A stretch of 64,000 nucleotides of DNA. Origin: Stutzerimonas stutzeri TS44. Its GTDB lineage: Bacteria > Pseudomonadota > Gammaproteobacteria > Pseudomonadales > Pseudomonadaceae. Of the stretch, positions 62,244 through 64,000 are shown one piece after another; within the stretch, counting starts at the first letter, position 1, and every line of letters begins with the position of its first letter. The translations under genes were made by a program, and so were the position numbers. The notes under the pieces were generated by a model. That model worked only from the letters and a program-made list of their open reading frames with translations, searched no databases and had not been told where the DNA came from. Where the stretch lies: positions 1 to 64,000 of the forward strand of contig AJXE01000002.1 in assembly GCA_000263395.1 (NCBI GenBank), given 5' to 3'.

Positions 62244-62275
62244 AAAGCCCCGGGCCGACACCGCCCCGGGGCTTT
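62244..62275. terminator. Bidirectional intrinsic terminator
   Basis: AAAGCCCCGGG (62244-62254) pairs with CCCGGGGCTTT (62265-62275), flanked by A-run and T-rich sequence. It lies between the convergent dehydrogenase and serB and can terminate both. Confidence 0.92.
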
Positions 62276-62298
62276 CTATTTGAAACCTGCCGCCGCGC

Positions 62299-63513
62299 TT
62301 ATTCCGCGCCTTCCCGGTCACGATAGCCGAGCAGGTAGAGGATGCCGTCCAGCCCCAGCGTGGAGATCGCCTGCTTGGCCGACTGCTTGACCAGCGGCTT
62401 GGCGCGGAACGCCACGCCGAGGCCGGCCAGACCGAGCATCGGCAGGTCGTTGGCGCCGTCGCCGACCGCGATGGTCTGCTCCAGGCGCAGCCCTTCCTGT
62501 TCGGCCAGCTGGCGCAGCAGATCGGCCTTGCGCTGGGCATCGACGATCGGCTCGACCGCCACGCCGGTGACCTTGCCGTTGACGATCTGCAGTTCGTTGG
62601 CGAACACGTAGTCGATGCCCAGCCTGGCCTGCAGCTGCTGGGCGAAGTAGCTAAAACCACCGGAGAGGATCGCCGTCTTGTAGCCGAGCCGCTTGAGCTC
62701 GGCGAACAGCAGTTCGGCGCCCTCGGTCAGGCGCAGACTGGCGCCGATCTCCGCCAGCACGTCCTCCGAGAGCCCTTCGAGCAGCGCCAGGCGCTCCTTG
62801 AAGCTGGCGCGAAAATCCAGCTCGCCGCGCATGGCGCGCTCGGTGATCTCCGCCACCTGCTCGCCGACGCCGGCGGCCTTGGCCAGCTCGTCGATGACCT
62901 CGGCCTCGATCAGCGTCGAATCCATGTCGAACACCGCCAGACGGCGGTTGCGGCGGAAGATCGAGTCACGCTGGAAGGCGATGTCGACGTTCAGCTCCTG
63001 CGCCACGCTGAGGAATTCGGCACGCAGCGCCGCGGTATCCTCCGGCTCGCCACGCACGGAAAACTCGATGCAGCCCTTGCCCAGCTCCTCGGGCACGTCC
63101 AGCGGCATGCGCCCGGACAGACGGTCGATGTGGTCGATGTTCAGGCCGTACTTCGCGGTGATCGAGCTGACCCGGTGCAGCTGCTCGGCGGTGACCTTGC
63201 GCGTCAACAGGGTCACGATATGCCGCGACTTGCCCTGGCCGGCCACCCAGTGCTGGTAGTCGGCTTCGGACACCGGCGTGAAGCGCACCTGCTGGTCGTG
63301 CTTGTAGCCCATGAACAGCACGTCCTTGAGCACCGCCGAGGCGCCTTCGCTATCGGGCAGCTCGACCAGGATGCCGAAGGACAGCGTGTCATGGATCACC
63401 GCCTGACCGATGTCGAGGATGTTCACGCCACCCTGCGCCAGGACGCCAGTGATGGCCGCAGTCAGACCGGGACGATCTTCCCCGGTGATGTTGATCAGGA
63501 CGATTTCGCGCAA
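62299..63513 (-). CDS. serB: Phosphoserine phosphatase
   Basis: 404 residues. SerB performs the last step of serine synthesis. An N-terminal ACT pair (about 5-170, ITGEDRPGLTAAITGVL and SITAKYGLNIDHIDRLSG) precedes the HAD domain with the nucleophile in FDMDSTL, ILSGGFSYFAQ and GDGANDLPML. The double-ACT form is typical of pseudomonads. It is divergent from the gene at 63681. Confidence 0.98.
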   Translation of the reverse strand: MREIVLINITGEDRPGLTAAITGVLAQGGVNILDIGQAVIHDTLSFGILVELPDSEGASAVLKDVLFMGYKHDQQVRFTPVSEADYQHWVAGQGKSRHIVTLLTRKVTAEQLHRVSSITAKYGLNIDHIDRLSGRMPLDVPEELGKGCIEFSVRGEPEDTAALRAEFLSVAQELNVDIAFQRDSIFRRNRRLAVFDMDSTLIEAEVIDELAKAAGVGEQVAEITERAMRGELDFRASFKERLALLEGLSEDVLAEIGASLRLTEGAELLFAELKRLGYKTAILSGGFSYFAQQLQARLGIDYVFANELQIVNGKVTGVAVEPIVDAQRKADLLRQLAEQEGLRLEQTIAVGDGANDLPMLGLAGLGVAFRAKPLVKQSAKQAISTLGLDGILYLLGYRDREGAE

Positions 63514-63680
63514 GGCGCAACTCCCATGACAAAGAAGGCGCGCATTCTACAACATCCGCGCCGGCCCAAGCGGTCCGCACGGGACGCCGACGTTTCGTCC
63601 GCTTTGCCGCGCAGACTTTCAGCCGCCATCGCGCTTTCCGTATACTGCCCACCAATTTCCTTCGAGAAGAGCCGCGCTCT

Positions 63681-64000
63681 GTGAACCGGCCCGCATCCGT
63701 CAAACCCGATAATTTCTTCCTCATGCTCTATCGCGCCGTGCGCCAGCACCGCGTGCCACTGGTGCTGCGCATCGCCAGCCATACGCTGCTGCTGGTGGCG
63801 CTGGCGCTGGCCATCTATGCGTGGGTGATCGGCATGCAGTTCAAGCACGCGATGGAGCAGCAGGCCGATGCGCTCGGCCAGAGCCTGGTCACGCAGACGG
63901 CGGCCTCGGCCACCGATCTGCTGGTGGCCAACGACATCCTCAGCCTCAACGTGCTGCTCAGCAATCTGGTGAAGAACCCGCTGGTCGCGCATGCCGCCAT
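63681..64000 (+). CDS. Smp-like membrane protein, N-terminus only
   Basis: The first 106 codons of a gene cut by the window edge. The GTG at 63681 has GAGAAGAG upstream; the ATG at 63723 is an alternative. A basic start (NRPASVKPDNFFLMLYRAVRQH) is followed by one membrane helix (TLLLVALALAIYAWVIG) and a periplasmic helix beginning MEQQADALGQSLVTQ. Smp/AhpA-type proteins lie divergent to serB in many gammaproteobacteria; their function is poorly known. Confidence 0.75.
   Translation, partial: MNRPASVKPDNFFLMLYRAVRQHRVPLVLRIASHTLLLVALALAIYAWVIGMQFKHAMEQQADALGQSLVTQTAASATDLLVANDILSLNVLLSNLVKNPLVAHAA

Overview
The window is GC-rich chromosome with dense genes. Its gene order (thiD-thiE-hemL, miaB-ybeZ-ybeY-corC-lnt, leuS-lptE-holA, lipA-lipB-ybeD-dacA-rlpA-mltB-rodA-mrdA-rlmH-rsfS-nadD-proA, orn-rsgA-motBA-rhdA-psd-fimX-serB) and a FimX-type protein point to Pseudomonadaceae. 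The Pseudomonas/Stutzerimonas group is the best guess; species cannot be decided from this sequence.

Region 1 (1-10.6 kb) is a complete type I-E CRISPR-Cas locus read on the minus strand: cas3, casA(cse1), casB(cse2), cas7e, cas5e, cas6e, a KilA-N domain gene, cas1, cas2, a short AT-rich leader, then an array of at least 18 repeats that runs off the left edge. The KilA-N gene between the effector genes and the adaptation genes is the most unusual item. Its TGA is one base from the cas1 ATG, and it contains a perfect 32-bp palindrome. A LexA-like box lies about 75 bp upstream of cas3. Whether this protein regulates or takes part in spacer acquisition is inference, but the arrangement is visible in the sequence.

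Region 2 (10.6-14.4 kb) holds an AidB-type acyl-CoA dehydrogenase and a 7TMR-DISM membrane sensor histidine kinase, both minus strand. Region 3 (14.5-31.2 kb, mostly plus) has thiamine and haem synthesis genes, tRNA and ribosome maturation genes (miaB, ybeZ, ybeY), apolipoprotein N-acyltransferase, leuS, LPS assembly lptE, DNA polymerase III delta (holA), a 49-codon arfA ribosome-rescue gene with its in-gene hairpin, and a lytic transglycosylase. Region 4 (31.2-42.8 kb, minus) is the lipoate and cell-elongation cluster (lipA, lipB, PBP5, RlpA, MltB, RodA, PBP2) followed by rlmH, rsfS, nadD and proA.

Region 5 (43.0-49.0 kb) has a DedA-PAP2 fusion, a stand-alone LON-domain protein, LrgAB, a MaoC dehydratase, a lipoprotein joining about eleven MORN repeats to a caspase-like C13 peptidase domain, and a short NAD(P)-binding protein. 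Region 6 (49.1-64.0 kb) has orn, a membrane methyltransferase, rsgA, the MotAB stator, an HDOD protein, rhodanese, phosphatidylserine decarboxylase, a PilZ-like protein with FimX (c-di-GMP control of type IV pili), a secondary-alcohol-type dehydrogenase, serB and the start of a divergent Smp-like membrane protein cut by the window edge.
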